A stretch of DNA of 64,000 nt, from contig JAKPCH010000095.1 of assembly GCA_029553375.1 (NCBI GenBank), positions 1-64,000 on the forward strand, in the 5' to 3' direction. Origin of the DNA: Deltaproteobacteria bacterium. Lineage in GTDB: Bacteria > Desulfobacterota > Syntrophia > Syntrophales > UBA8958. Below, in pieces: positions 7,909-18,310 of this stretch (the first letter of the stretch is position 1; each line of letters opens with the position of its first letter). The translations under genes were made by a program, and so were the position numbers. The notes below the pieces were generated by a model. The model was not told where the DNA came from and made no database searches. It saw only the letters and a program-made list of their open reading frames with translations.

Positions 7909-10161
7909 ATGAGGTACCTTTGTCTGATATCGGTCTTTTTTTGCCTTTTTGTTTCCCCGGCCTTGGCCGCGGGAGAACCGGAAACGAAGTTGAAGGATAT
8001 CGTCGTGACCGCCACGAGGACGGAGAAGAGCCTGGAGGCCGTCCCGGGGGATACGGTCGTGGTGAAGGGAAAGGAATTTGAGAGACGAACCACCGTCACG
8101 ATTGACTCCGCCCTGGACACCCTGCCCGGGGTCTTCGTCCGCAGGGTCAATCTCATGGATACCCTCTCCGCCGTGACCCTCCGGGGCATCCCCGACCAGA
8201 AGCGGACCCTGGTCATGAAGGACGGGATCCCCCTCAACAGCGCCTACACGGGCGACGTGACCCTCACGGCCATGGCGCCGGGGGACATCGACAAGATCGA
8301 GGTCGTCCAGGGCCCCTATTCCAGCCTCTACGGGGGCAATGCCATGGGCGGGGTGGTCAACATCGTCACCCGCTGGCCCGAAAAGAGGGAATTCGTCATC
8401 AAGAGCGCCTACGGGACGAGCTGGCGTCGCGGCGAGAGCCTCGATGACCTGCAGACATACTACCTCTCCTACGGAGACAAGTTGACGGACAAATGGAGAT
8501 TGCTGGTGAGCTACGGGTACAAGGCGACCAACGGTTACGCGAAGGAGATGGTGACCACGTCGGTGAAACCGCCCGTCGGTTACACGGGGTGGTCCTACGT
8601 CTCTTCAACCCAGGGGGCGACGAACTACCTGATCGGCGACAAGGGGGACAATACGTGGTGGGACGACAATTTCAGCCTCCGGACGGCCTATGACCTCAGT
8701 TCCGCCGCCCGTTTGAAGCTCTCGCTCCTTCGGCAGCGCTACAAGTACAACTACGACGAGCCCCACACCTACATCAAGGATGCCGCGGGGAATCCCGCTT
8801 ATTCCTATCAGTCCGGGGGAAGCCGGGTCCGGGAGAGCGCCTACACCAGCGGCATGGGGATGAAGGTGAACAGCGTCTACGACGCCGGTCTGGAGGTGGA
8901 GATCGGTTCCGTGAAATCAAAGCTCACCGTCGGTTTGAACGACAACGAGAAGAACTGGTACACCCTGCCCAACACCTCCGCGGCCCCCTACGCGACCCTG
9001 GGGGGGGAAAACGGGAAGCTCTCCAGCAGCCCGAACCAGAATTTCCTGGCCGATTGGCAGCTCACCTTTCCCCTGATGAAAAGAAACATCGTGACCGTGG
9101 GCGCCTCTTACCGCTTCGGCCGGGCGGACACGGAGGAGCACAACCTCAGATACTACAAGGACGAAGACTCGAAGACGGACCTGACGTACAACTCGGGGGG
9201 GAAAGACGAGGTCTGGGCCGTCTTCGTCGAGGACGAGATCGCCCTGACGGACAAACTGAGCCTTTTCTTGGGCGCGAGGGGCGACTGGTGGAAGACCAAC
9301 GACGGTTACGCCAACCAGTTCGGCGGGGGCGGGTTATCCGAGACCTATGATTCCCGCACGGCCTCGGCCTTCAGCCCCAAGGCCTCGCTGGTCTTTAGGC
9401 CCTTCGAAAAGACCACTCTCAGGGCCTCGGTCGGGAAGGCCTTCCGTCCCCCCACGATCTACGAGCTCTACAGGACCTGGGTGGGATCGGGGTCGGGGTC
9501 GAGTCAATCCTCTCCCCGCGTCACCTACAGGGGCAACCCCGATCTCACGCCGGAGAAGGTCTTCGCCTGGGACGTGGGGGCGAGGCAGGGCCTCTGGAAG
9601 GGTGCCGAGATAGGCGTCACGTATTACGAAAACCACCTGGAAGACCTCGTCTATAGAAAGACGGGCGATACCGTCAACAAGGGCGGCACCTGGGTCCGCG
9701 AGGACGTCTACATCAACGCGGGGAAGGGCCGGTGCCGGGGCGTTTCTCTGGATCTGGAACAACGCGTGGCGACCTGGCTGAAGCTGACGGCCAACTTCAC
9801 CTACACGGACGCCCGGATAGAGGAGAACGCCGCCAAGCCCTCCACCGTGGATAAGCGGCTGACCTATGTGCCGGACAAGATGTTCAATATAACCGGTGGG
9901 TTGGAAAAGAAGCCCTTTTCTCTGTCCCTGACGGGGAGGTACGTGGGCAAGCGTTACACCGACGACGAGAACAGAGACACGGTCAACGGCGTGCCGGGTT
10001 CCTACGATCCCTTCATCCGGTGGGACGGGAAGGTCTCGTATGAGGTGAGCAAAAATATCAAGGCGTCCTTGGCGGTGTTAAACATGGCCGACGAGGAACA
10101 CTACGAGTCCTACAAGGCACCGGGGAGGCTGTGGTTCGCCGAGGTGGAGATCAGGTTTTAG
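7909..10161 (+). CDS. TonB-dependent outer-membrane receptor, BtuB-like
   Basis: A 750-residue protein: signal peptide (1-21, cut near SPALAA), TonB box around DIVVTATR, plug domain to about residue 150 (with IEVVQGPYSSLYGGNAMGG), then a 22-strand type beta-barrel ending in phenylalanine (AEVEIRF). The family imports scarce metal chelates such as cobalamin, haem or siderophores with TonB. Substrate cannot be read from sequence. Linkage to NikR and a chelatase suggests a nickel or cobalt complex (inference). SD-like GGGAGG lies before the ATG. Confidence 0.92.
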   Translation: MRYLCLISVFFCLFVSPALAAGEPETKLKDIVVTATRTEKSLEAVPGDTVVVKGKEFERRTTVTIDSALDTLPGVFVRRVNLMDTLSAVTLRGIPDQKRTLVMKDGIPLNSAYTGDVTLTAMAPGDIDKIEVVQGPYSSLYGGNAMGGVVNIVTRWPEKREFVIKSAYGTSWRRGESLDDLQTYYLSYGDKLTDKWRLLVSYGYKATNGYAKEMVTTSVKPPVGYTGWSYVSSTQGATNYLIGDKGDNTWWDDNFSLRTAYDLSSAARLKLSLLRQRYKYNYDEPHTYIKDAAGNPAYSYQSGGSRVRESAYTSGMGMKVNSVYDAGLEVEIGSVKSKLTVGLNDNEKNWYTLPNTSAAPYATLGGENGKLSSSPNQNFLADWQLTFPLMKRNIVTVGASYRFGRADTEEHNLRYYKDEDSKTDLTYNSGGKDEVWAVFVEDEIALTDKLSLFLGARGDWWKTNDGYANQFGGGGLSETYDSRTASAFSPKASLVFRPFEKTTLRASVGKAFRPPTIYELYRTWVGSGSGSSQSSPRVTYRGNPDLTPEKVFAWDVGARQGLWKGAEIGVTYYENHLEDLVYRKTGDTVNKGGTWVREDVYINAGKGRCRGVSLDLEQRVATWLKLTANFTYTDARIEENAAKPSTVDKRLTYVPDKMFNITGGLEKKPFSLSLTGRYVGKRYTDDENRDTVNGVPGSYDPFIRWDGKVSYEVSKNIKASLAVLNMADEEHYESYKAPGRLWFAEVEIRF

Positions 10162-10181
10162 GGCCCCGTGAGACGGGCGGG

Positions 10182-11180
10182 GTGGGGAGGCGGTTCCCGG
10201 CGGCCGTCGTGTGGGCCTGTGCGGCCGTCCTGGTCATGACGACGGCGGCCCTGCCCGCCCCCACCCCCACCGCCGTGATCACCCACACGGATCGCCTGGG
10301 GAGGCGCGTGGAGATACCCGTGCCGGTGAAAAGGGCCGTTTTCCTCCAGATGTACGAGCTCATCCCCGTCCTCGACGTCTGGGAGAGGGTGGCGGGGTTG
10401 GGGCGTTACGCCTTTGTCAACGATATCGTGGCCTCTTCCCGGGCGCGCCGGCACGGGACGGTCCCCGCCGTCGGGGGGGGTAACGATATCAATGTGGAGG
10501 CCGTTATCAGGGTCAGGCCGGATTTGATCGTCACCTGGACGGCAAGCCCGGAGCAGGTCCGTTTCCTGGAGGGCAAGGGCCTGCGGGTGATCGCGGAATA
10601 TCCCGAAAGTATTCAAGAACTGAGGGAGGTAATGAAGCTTTTGGGCAGGGTGTTTCAGCGGGAGCGGCGGGTTTCCCGAGCCATCGGGGAGATGGACCTC
10701 CTCCTGGGGGATATACGGGCGAGGGTGGCGAAGGCGCCGCCGTCGCCGAGACCCAGGGTCCTCTGGCTCGGTTCGCGGCCGACGACGGTGGCGTGTCGCA
10801 ACAGCATCGGCAACGAGTTGATCCGCCTCGTCGGGGGGGAAAACCCGGCGGAGGCCATACCCCTGCGCAACACCGACATCCCCCTGGAGAGGATCATCTC
10901 CTGGAACCCCGATATCGTCTTCATCTGGGGTAACGCGAGGTACGGGGCCCGCCACATCCTGGAGAGCTCCCACTGGCGGACCGTCAACGCCGTCAAGCAC
11001 GGCCGGGTCTACAAGCTGCCCGAGTGGTCCACCTGGTCGCCCCGGGTGGCCCTCGTCGCGTTGTGGATGGCCATGCGGACGTACCCGGAGCGGTTCGAGG
11101 GCCTGGATTTTTCGTCCGTTGCCGACCGTTTCTACCGCCTGGTCTTCGGCCTGTCCTACAAGGGGGAGGGGTGGCATTGA
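10182..11180 (+). CDS. Periplasmic metal-chelate binding protein (BtuF/FecB type)
   Basis: About 332 residues; a helical-backbone metal-receptor family (PF01497-like) binding protein. The GTG at 10182 follows a GC-rich purine tract and gives a clear signal peptide (GRRFPAAVVWACAAVLVM ... ALPAPT); an upstream in-frame GTG at 10131 lies inside the receptor gene and is less likely. There is no lipobox, so it is probably soluble in the periplasm. Typical segments are PDLIVTWTASPEQV and WNPDIVFIWG. It should pass the ligand from the receptor to the downstream permease. Confidence 0.85.
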   Translation: MGRRFPAAVVWACAAVLVMTTAALPAPTPTAVITHTDRLGRRVEIPVPVKRAVFLQMYELIPVLDVWERVAGLGRYAFVNDIVASSRARRHGTVPAVGGGNDINVEAVIRVRPDLIVTWTASPEQVRFLEGKGLRVIAEYPESIQELREVMKLLGRVFQRERRVSRAIGEMDLLLGDIRARVAKAPPSPRPRVLWLGSRPTTVACRNSIGNELIRLVGGENPAEAIPLRNTDIPLERIISWNPDIVFIWGNARYGARHILESSHWRTVNAVKHGRVYKLPEWSTWSPRVALVALWMAMRTYPERFEGLDFSSVADRFYRLVFGLSYKGEGWH

Positions 11181-12184
11181 AGGGGAGGCGGGTCCTCGAT
11201 GCCGTGATCCTGTTATCCCCCCTGATGGCGGGATGGGCGGCCCTGTTCGTGGGGTCATGCGACATCCCGCCCCTGGACGTCCTGAGGGTCCTGGCCTGGC
11301 GTCTGTTTGACCCGGGGGCCTTCGGCGAGAGTTCCGAGTGGGTGGTCATCGTCGACATCCGCCTGTGCCGCGTCGTCCTCGCCGGGATCGTCGGCGCCGT
11401 TCTGTCGGCGGGGGGGGCCACGTTCCAGGGGATGTTCCGCAACCCCCTCGTGGACCCATACATCCTGGGCATCTCCGCGGGGGCGGCCTTCGGCTGCGCC
11501 GTCGCCGTGGGATTCATGCCCCTGATCTCGACGCCCCTGTTGGCCTTCGCCTGCGGTATTCTCGCCGTGTCCCTGACCTCCTGGATCGCCCGGTGGGGGG
11601 ATGACGTCTCCCCCTTGACGATGGTCCTGGCCGGGGTGGTCGTCTCCGCCTTTTTCACGGCCCTGGTGTCCATCGTGAAGTTCCTCGTCGACCCGGCGAA
11701 ACTCCAGAGCATCGTCTATTGGTTGATGGGGAGCTTCTCCCTCGCCGAGTGGAAATCCGTCGGGATGGCGGCAGCGGCGGCCGTTGTGGGTTTGACCCCC
11801 GTTTACCTGATGAGGTGGCGCCTGAACGTGATCAGCATGGGGGAGGAGGAGGCGAGGACCATGGGGGTCGACGTGAGGCGCTACCGAGTCGTGTTCATCG
11901 CCGCCTCGACCCTGGCCGTCTCCACGGCCGTGTCCGTCAGCGGCATCATCGGCTGGGTGGGCCTCATGGTACCCCACCTGGTCCGGATGGTCTCCGGCCC
12001 CGATCACCGCTCCCTCATACCCCTCTCCATGGCGGCGGGGGCGGCGTTTCTCATCCTGGCCGATACCGTGGCGCGGTCCCTGACGGTCTACGATCTTCCC
12101 GTGGGCCTGGTGACGGCCATCACCGGGGCCCCCTTCTTCGTCTATCTCCTCAAGCGGGGGGGGAGGGAGAGTTGGCGCGGATGA
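11177..12184 (+). CDS. ABC transporter permease, FecCD/BtuC family
   Basis: About 335 residues, with multiple hydrophobic segments and the FecCD signatures GGATFQGMFRNPLVDPYILG and MGEEEARTMGVDV. I chose the TTG at 11177 because it sits in a TTGA overlap with the binding-protein stop and 6 nt after a GGGGGAGGG tract; an in-frame GTG at 11171 is the alternative. It forms the inner-membrane channel of the BtuCDF-type importer with its neighbours on both sides. The end overlaps the ATPase gene by 4 nt. Confidence 0.86.
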   Translation: MKGRRVLDAVILLSPLMAGWAALFVGSCDIPPLDVLRVLAWRLFDPGAFGESSEWVVIVDIRLCRVVLAGIVGAVLSAGGATFQGMFRNPLVDPYILGISAGAAFGCAVAVGFMPLISTPLLAFACGILAVSLTSWIARWGDDVSPLTMVLAGVVVSAFFTALVSIVKFLVDPAKLQSIVYWLMGSFSLAEWKSVGMAAAAAVVGLTPVYLMRWRLNVISMGEEEARTMGVDVRRYRVVFIAASTLAVSTAVSVSGIIGWVGLMVPHLVRMVSGPDHRSLIPLSMAAGAAFLILADTVARSLTVYDLPVGLVTAITGAPFFVYLLKRGGRESWRG

Positions 12185-12966
12185 CGGGTCATTTGGAGGT
12201 CCGGGATCTGCGTTTCGCCTACCCGTCGTCCCCCAGGGCGGTGTTGGACGGCGTCTCCTTCCGCGTCGAAAGGGGTATGGTGAGCGCCGTCCTGGGGCCC
12301 AACGGATCGGGGAAGACGACCCTCTTCAAGTGCCTGACGGGCGTCTGGAAGGCGAACGGAGGGACGATGACGAACGACGGCGACGACTTCGCGGCCCTCC
12401 CTCCCGCCGCCAGGGCGAGGCTCTTCGCCACGGTGCCCCAGGACCACGTGCCCCCTTTCCCCTACCGGGTCCTCGAGGTCGTGCTGATGGGGCGCTCGCC
12501 CTATATCTCCCCCTTTGCCCTCCCTTCCGCCCGGGACTACGCCGTCGCCGAGGAGACGCTGCGGGAGCTGGGGATCGACGCCCTGAGGGACCGTCCCTAC
12601 ACGGCCATCAGCGGGGGGGAAAGACAGCTCGTCCTCATCGCCCGGGCCCTGGCCCAGGAGGCCCCCTGCCTGCTCCTCGACGAGCCGACGGCCCACCTCG
12701 ACTTTCGTCACCAGGTGGGGGTCTTGACGACCGTCAGGAGCCTCGTCGACCGGCGGAACCTCATCGCCCTGATGACCCTCCACGATCCCAACCTGGCCCT
12801 CATGTTTTCCGATTACGTGGTCCTCATGGACGCCGGCCGGGTGGTGGCCCAGGGGCCGCCCCGGGACGTGATCACGGAAGAGAGCATCCGGGAGATTTAC
12901 CGGATCGACGCCACCATCCACGCCTTCGACGGGACGAGGTTCGTATGCCCCCGGATGAGACGATAA
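12181..12966 (+). CDS. ABC transporter ATPase, FecE/BtuD type
   Basis: A 261-residue ATPase with Walker A GPNGSGKTT (39-47), signature SGGERQLVLIARAL, Walker B CLLLDEPTAHLD and a switch histidine in TLHDPNLA. It powers the FecCD-type permease encoded just upstream. ATG in a 4-nt overlap with that gene. The 3' end overlaps the next ATPase gene by 22 nt. Confidence 0.92.
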   Translation: MTGHLEVRDLRFAYPSSPRAVLDGVSFRVERGMVSAVLGPNGSGKTTLFKCLTGVWKANGGTMTNDGDDFAALPPAARARLFATVPQDHVPPFPYRVLEVVLMGRSPYISPFALPSARDYAVAEETLRELGIDALRDRPYTAISGGERQLVLIARALAQEAPCLLLDEPTAHLDFRHQVGVLTTVRSLVDRRNLIALMTLHDPNLALMFSDYVVLMDAGRVVAQGPPRDVITEESIREIYRIDATIHAFDGTRFVCPRMRR

Positions 12967-13796
12967 TCGCCCTCAGGGACCTCACGAAGACGTACGATGG
13001 CGTCCGGGCCGTCGACGGCGTGACCCTTTCCATAAAAAAAGGCGAGATCTTCGGGCTCTTGGGCCCCAACGGGGCGGGGAAGACGACGACGATAAAGATC
13101 ATGACCACCCTCAGCCGTCCCGACGGGGGCGTGTGCACCGTGGGCGGATTCGACGTCACGAAGGAGCCGCGGGGGGTGAGGGGCATCATCGGCGTCGTTC
13201 CCCAGGAGAACAACCTGGAGCCGGAACTGACGGCCTATGAGAACCTCTTGATTTACGGCCTGTTGCATAAGGTGACCCCCCTTGGGGAGACCGTCAGGGG
13301 GCATCTGGAGATGGTCGATCTCTGGGAGAGGCGGGACCAGGTGGTCTCCCAATTCTCCGGCGGCATGAAGAGACGCCTCGTCCTCGCCCGGGCCCTCCTG
13401 GCCGACCCGGCGATCCTCTTCCTCGACGAGCCCTCCACGGGTCTCGATCCCCAGATAAGGCGCCACCTGTGGGACATCGTGAGAAAGACGCAGAAGGAGG
13501 GACGGACGGTGATCCTCACGACCCATTACATCGAGGAGGCGGAGGCCCTCTGCGACCGGGTGGGTATCATCTCCCACGGGCGGTTGATCGCCCTCGACAC
13601 CCCCGGGTGTCTGAAGGACACCGTGGGGGGGTACGTCGTGGAGTATATCGACGCGGAGGGCCGCCTCGTCCAGCACCTGTGCCGGGACCGCGCGGAGGCC
13701 CACGAGATCGCGGGGGGGATCAGGGAGAACGTCACCATCCGGAAGACCAACCTCGAGGACGTCTTCATCAAACTGACGGGGGAGAGGATCGAATGA
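12945..13796 (+). CDS. ABC-2 type exporter ATPase (DrrA/NodI-like)
   Basis: A 283-residue ATPase with Walker A GPNGAGKTT (40-48), signature FSGGMKRRL, Walker B ILFLDEPSTGLD and switch TTHYIEEAE. The GGM signature and the C-terminal extension after the nucleotide domain (VVEYIDAEGRL ... NLEDVFIKLTGE) mark the DrrA/NodI/CcmA-like family that pairs with ABC-2 permeases, usually exporters. It is distinct from the preceding importer ATPase. The ATG at 12945 lies within the end of that gene. Confidence 0.9.
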   Translation: MPPDETIIALRDLTKTYDGVRAVDGVTLSIKKGEIFGLLGPNGAGKTTTIKIMTTLSRPDGGVCTVGGFDVTKEPRGVRGIIGVVPQENNLEPELTAYENLLIYGLLHKVTPLGETVRGHLEMVDLWERRDQVVSQFSGGMKRRLVLARALLADPAILFLDEPSTGLDPQIRRHLWDIVRKTQKEGRTVILTTHYIEEAEALCDRVGIISHGRLIALDTPGCLKDTVGGYVVEYIDAEGRLVQHLCRDRAEAHEIAGGIRENVTIRKTNLEDVFIKLTGERIE

Positions 13797-14539
13797 CGGC
13801 CCCCGGCTGGTATCCCGTCTTTCTACGCGAGATGCTCCACTTCCGGCGGAAGTTCTTCAAACTGGGCTACCTCTTCTCGGCCATGGTGGCCCCCCTCATC
13901 TACCTCGCCGCCTTCGGTTTCGGGTTGGGGCGGAGCGTGCATATCGACCGCGGCGATTATCTGGCCTTTCTCCTGCCGGGTCTGGTGGCCATGAGTTCCA
14001 TGTACAACTCCTACAACTGGATCGCCAGTTCCCTCAACATCAACAGGCTCTACTTTCGGACCTTTCAGATTTACGTCCAGGCCCCCGTCTCCCCCGCCTC
14101 CGTCATGGTGGGGGAGGTCCTGGCGGGGATGGCCAAGGGATTCTTTGCCTCCCTCCTCGTCATCGCCGTCGGCTTCTTTTCCTCTCCCGATTTCGCCCTC
14201 GGTGCGCCCTTCGTCGTGGCCCTCTTGATGAACTGCCTCCTGTTCTCCGGCTTGGGCGTCATCGTCGGCATGGGCACCAAGTCCCACGAAGAGACGGCCA
14301 CCTATTCCAACCTCTTCATCATGCCCATGGCCTTCTTCAGCGGGACCTTCTTTCCCCTGGAGAAGCTGCCCATGGCCGTGAAGGCCGTCATCTACGTCCT
14401 GCCCCTGACCCATACCGGCATCCTCATCAGGAAACAGGCCTTCGACGGCGAGGGGCTTTGGTCCTTGGGCGTCCTGGTCTTGTACTCCCTTGTCTTCCTC
14501 CTCTGGGGGTCCCGCATGATTGCCCGCTACAGTGAGTGA
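13793..14539 (+). CDS. ABC-2 type permease (DrrB/NodJ-like)
   Basis: About 248 residues with roughly six membrane segments (for example LGYLFSAMVAPLIYLAAFGF and the NLFIMPMAFFSGTFFPLEKL segment characteristic of ABC-2 permeases). ATG in a 4-nt overlap with its ATPase. The pair should export or flip a small molecule. Its place between the importer and the chelatase genes suggests a part in the same process, for example expelling the emptied ligand or secreting a metal carrier; this is inference. Confidence 0.88.
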   Translation: MTAPGWYPVFLREMLHFRRKFFKLGYLFSAMVAPLIYLAAFGFGLGRSVHIDRGDYLAFLLPGLVAMSSMYNSYNWIASSLNINRLYFRTFQIYVQAPVSPASVMVGEVLAGMAKGFFASLLVIAVGFFSSPDFALGAPFVVALLMNCLLFSGLGVIVGMGTKSHEETATYSNLFIMPMAFFSGTFFPLEKLPMAVKAVIYVLPLTHTGILIRKQAFDGEGLWSLGVLVLYSLVFLLWGSRMIARYSE

Positions 14540-14551
14540 TCGGAGGTGCCC

Positions 14552-17500
14552 ATGAGAATACTTGCGATTTGTTGGTCCAGTTACCTCCCGTTGATGAAGG
14601 CCTCCGCCGACGACCTCGGGATCGACCTTCGCGCCTACTCGACGAGACAGGCGGCGACGGTTCCAGGGGTCCTGGAGAAGATCAGGGGTGACCTCGCCGC
14701 GGCGGATCTCGTCCTGGCCTACCGGACAAACGACGCCTTCTGGGAAGAACTGGAGGAGGACCTCGCACGGGCGAAGGCCCGTCTCCCCCTCGTCGTCGTC
14801 GGCAGCGACCCCTCCTTCATGGCCCTGTCGAACGTCCCTTGGGAGGTAGCCTCCGACGTTTACCGTTACCTCGTCTTCAACGGGGCCCAAAACATCCGCA
14901 ACCTCTTCCTGTCTCTCCTCTCCCGGCTCTTCGGCCAACAGCGGCCCTTCACCCCGCCCGTGGAGCTCCCCTGGCAGGGGATCCATCACCCCCGCCTGAA
15001 TGGGGTGTTCACGGATCGGGAGGCCTACCTCCGCGCCTACGAAAGCTCCCTCCCCTTCACGCCCCGGGCCTATGTGGGTCTTCTCTACCCGCGGACGAAC
15101 TGGGTCACGGGGAACATGGGGGTGGAGAGGGCCGTGATCGAGGCGCTGGAGGGACGCTCTTTGGGGGTCCTGCCCGTTTTCCTCTATTCCCTGAAGGACG
15201 GCGCCTTGGGAAACCTGGGCGGTACGGAGGTCGTCGGGCGGTACTTCGTCGCGGGGGGAAGACCGTGCGTGGAGGGCGTGATCAAGCTGACGGCCTTTTT
15301 TTTGGGGTCGGGGAAGGGTGACCTGGACATGTCGGGGGCCAGGGACGGGGCCCAGGTGTTCAAAGACCTCAATATCCCCCTCTTCAACCCCCTGATCTCT
15401 TATTACCGCAGCAAGGAAGAGTGGTGGGAGGACCCCGAGGGATTGGGGAGCCAGGTGGCCTGGAGCGTGGCCATGCCGGAATTCGAGGGGGTCATCGAGC
15501 CCCTGGTCGTGGGGGCCGTCCAGGGGGAAAACCAAGAGCCTCTTACCGAGCGGGTGGGCCGCCTGGCCGCCCGCGTCGCCCAATGGGTGGCCCTGAGGAA
15601 GAAACCCGCCGCCGAGAAGAGGGTGGCCTTCATCCTCCACAACAACCCCTGTGCCTCCGTGGAGGGGACGGTGGGGGGCGGGGCCCATCTCGACACCTTG
15701 GAGAGCGTCGTGGCCGTCATGAGGAGGATGAGAAAGGAGGGCTACCGGGTCGAGCCGCCGCGGGACGGGAAGGCCCTGATCGAGGAAATAATGGAGAGGA
15801 AGGCCGTCTCCGAGTTTCGCTGGACGACGGTGGAGGAGATCGTGGCGCGGGGGGGTGTCCTGGGTTTCGTGGCGGGGGAAAGATACCGCCGGTGGTTCGA
15901 CGAGCTCCCCGCGGTGAGCCGGGAGAAGATGCGCGCGGCGTGGGGGGAGCCCCCCGGCGAGGCCATGGTCCACGGGGGCAACATCCTGGTCACGGGCGTG
16001 ACCTACGGCAACGCCGTCGTCTGCGTGCAGCCGAAGAGGGGCTGCGCCGGCGCCCGCTGCGACGGGGAGGTGTGCAAGATCCTCCACGACCCCGCCGTGC
16101 CCCCGACGCACCAGTACGTTGCCACGTACCGGTGGCTGGAGGAGGAATTCAAGGCCGATGCCGTCATCCACGTGGGGACCCACGGCAACCTCGAGTTCCT
16201 GCCCGGGAAGTCCACGGGCCTCTCGGCGGCCTGTTTCCCCGCTATCGCCATCGGCGCGGTACCCCATCTGTACATCTACAACGCCGACAACCCCGCCGAG
16301 GGGACGGTGGCCAAGAGGCGGAGCAACGCCGTGATCGTGGACCACATGCAGGCCGTCATGGTCGGCGCGGAACTGTACGGCGAGTTGGAGGAACTGGAGA
16401 GGCTCCTGGAGGAACACGGGAAATGCGCCGCCGGGGAACCCGCCCGGGCCCACGCCCTTGATCACATGATCCGGGACCAGGCGGCACGCCTCAACCTCCT
16501 GGATGAGGAAAGGGAAGACCAGGAGACGACGGACGCCTTCCTCCGGAGACTCCACGAGAAGCTCACCTTGATGAAGGGCAGTTCCTTCGCCGACGGGATG
16601 CACGTCTTCGGGGAGATCCCCCGGGGGGAGAAGCTGGCCGATTTCGTCTCCGCCGTCGTCGGTTTCGACGATTCCCCCGCCTCGGTCCGGGGCGTGTTGA
16701 GGGATATCCTGTCCCGCCGCGGCGTCCCGGAAGGGGAGGACCGGGAAGAGGCGGTGGAGAGATCGTGGCGGGGCCTCGTGAGGGATTTCGTACTCGAACG
16801 GACACCCCTGAGGGCGGGCCTTGCCCGCCATGACCTGACGGCGGACGAGGAGGCCCGTCTTTCCCGGATCGAGGAGACGATCGGATCGGTCGTGGAGAAT
16901 GTCCGGGCCTCCGACGAGATCGGCGCGCTCCTCATCGGCCTGGGGGGAGGGTATGTGGAACCCGGTCCCTCGGGCCTGATCACGCGGGGCCGGCCTGATA
17001 TCCTGCCCACGGGGAGAAATTTCTACTCCCTCGACCCCCGGAGGATACCCACCCCGGCGGCCTGGGTCACGGGCCGGGAACTGGCGGAAAGAACCCTGGA
17101 GAGGTTTTTGAAGACCGAGGGGCGGTACCCGGAGAGCCTCGCCTATTACTGGCAGTGCAGCGACATCATGTGGTCCGACGGGGAGGGGTTGGCCATGGTG
17201 ATGCACCTCCTCGGCGTCAAACCCCGGTGGCTTCCCAACGGCAGGGTCGAGGGCTTCGAGATCCTCCCCCTCGACGAGATCGAAAGGCCCCGCATCGACG
17301 TGACGGTTAGGGTGTCGGGCATCACCCGCGACAACTTTCCCGGCTGTATCGAATTCCTGGACGAGATCGTTCAGCGGGTCGCCGCCCTCGAGGAGCCGCC
17401 GGAAGGGAATTTCGTGAGGAAGCACACCCTGGAGAAGTTAAAGGCCGCGGGCCTTCAGGGGGAGGACGTCGCCCCCGAGGTGCTGCGCCCCTTCACCTAC

Positions 17501-18310
17501 CGCATCTTCGCCGCCATGCCGGGCACCTACCAGGCGGGGACGCAGCTGGCCGTCTACGCCTCCGCCTGGAGAACGGAGCGGGACCTGGCGGACGTCTTTC
17601 TCCGCTGGAACGGTTACGCCTACGGCAAGGGGGTTTTCGGCGCCCCGGCCCATGAGGGTTTGAAAACCTCCCTCAAGGACGTGGAGGTGACCTTCAACAA
17701 GGTGGTGACGGACGAGTACGACCTGACGGGCTGCTGCGGCTATTTCGGGACCCACGGGGGGATGATAAACGCCGCGCGGGTCTTGACGGGCCGGGAAGTC
17801 AGGAATTACTACGGCGACACCCGCAAGCCCCGCCACGTCTCCGTCCGGACCCTGACGGAGGAGATCAGGAGGGTGGCCCGGGCCAAGATCCTCAACCCCC
17901 GGTGGATAGAGGGGATGAAGAGACACGGCTACCGGGGCGCGAGCGAGATCAGCAAGCGGGTGGGGAGGCTGTACGGCTGGCAGGCGACGGCCAAGGCGGT
18001 GGACGGGGCCGTCTTCGACGACGTGGCGCGGACCTTCGTCATAGACGCCCGGAACCGGCGTTTCTTCGCCGACAACAACCCCTGGGCCCTCGAGGAGATG
18101 ACCAGGAGGCTCATCGAGGCCGCCGAGAGGGGGCTGTGGGAACCGGCCCCGGACGTCCGGGAGGCCCTGAAGGCGATCTACCTGGAGATCGAGGGGTGGA
18201 TCGAGGAGAAGATGGAAAACGCCGACGGCGACTTTCAGGGAGGGAGCATCGACGTCTTCACCCGGGCGGACGTGGCGGCATGGAGAGAGAAATGGGAGGA
18301 GATGGAATGA
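14552..18310 (+). CDS. CobN/BchH-like chelatase large subunit
   Basis: A 1252-residue member of the CobN/BchH/ChlH family, which bind the tetrapyrrole in class I cobalt and magnesium chelatases. Landmarks are the [13 protein letters not shown] motif at 541-553 and [18 protein letters not shown] just before it. I prefer the ATG at 14552 (5 nt after CGGAGG) over the GTG at 14546, which overlaps the ribosome site. Unusual cysteines occur at 491, 498, 503 and 508 ([13 protein letters not shown]). No cobalamin, haem or chlorophyll biosynthesis gene is in the window, so the substrate need not be hydrogenobyrinic acid. It may insert or remove Ni/Co in an imported chelate (inference). Confidence 0.88.
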   Translation: MRILAICWSSYLPLMKASADDLGIDLRAYSTRQAATVPGVLEKIRGDLAAADLVLAYRTNDAFWEELEEDLARAKARLPLVVVGSDPSFMALSNVPWEVASDVYRYLVFNGAQNIRNLFLSLLSRLFGQQRPFTPPVELPWQGIHHPRLNGVFTDREAYLRAYESSLPFTPRAYVGLLYPRTNWVTGNMGVERAVIEALEGRSLGVLPVFLYSLKDGALGNLGGTEVVGRYFVAGGRPCVEGVIKLTAFFLGSGKGDLDMSGARDGAQVFKDLNIPLFNPLISYYRSKEEWWEDPEGLGSQVAWSVAMPEFEGVIEPLVVGAVQGENQEPLTERVGRLAARVAQWVALRKKPAAEKRVAFILHNNPCASVEGTVGGGAHLDTLESVVAVMRRMRKEGYRVEPPRDGKALIEEIMERKAVSEFRWTTVEEIVARGGVLGFVAGERYRRWFDELPAVSREKMRAAWGEPPGEAMVHGGNILVTGVTYGNAVVCVQPKRGCAGARCDGEVCKILHDPAVPPTHQYVATYRWLEEEFKADAVIHVGTHGNLEFLPGKSTGLSAACFPAIAIGAVPHLYIYNADNPAEGTVAKRRSNAVIVDHMQAVMVGAELYGELEELERLLEEHGKCAAGEPARAHALDHMIRDQAARLNLLDEEREDQETTDAFLRRLHEKLTLMKGSSFADGMHVFGEIPRGEKLADFVSAVVGFDDSPASVRGVLRDILSRRGVPEGEDREEAVERSWRGLVRDFVLERTPLRAGLARHDLTADEEARLSRIEETIGSVVENVRASDEIGALLIGLGGGYVEPGPSGLITRGRPDILPTGRNFYSLDPRRIPTPAAWVTGRELAERTLERFLKTEGRYPESLAYYWQCSDIMWSDGEGLAMVMHLLGVKPRWLPNGRVEGFEILPLDEIERPRIDVTVRVSGITRDNFPGCIEFLDEIVQRVAALEEPPEGNFVRKHTLEKLKAAGLQGEDVAPEVLRPFTYRIFAAMPGTYQAGTQLAVYASAWRTERDLADVFLRWNGYAYGKGVFGAPAHEGLKTSLKDVEVTFNKVVTDEYDLTGCCGYFGTHGGMINAARVLTGREVRNYYGDTRKPRHVSVRTLTEEIRRVARAKILNPRWIEGMKRHGYRGASEISKRVGRLYGWQATAKAVDGAVFDDVARTFVIDARNRRFFADNNPWALEEMTRRLIEAAERGLWEPAPDVREALKAIYLEIEGWIEEKMENADGDFQGGSIDVFTRADVAAWREKWEEME

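Noticed and set aside
13823..17425. A 1200-codon open frame on the minus strand opposite the cobN-like gene
   Set aside because: Long antisense frames are common in GC-rich genes with strong third-position bias; the protein is low-complexity and unlike any family, while the plus-strand frame is a clear CobN/BchH homologue.
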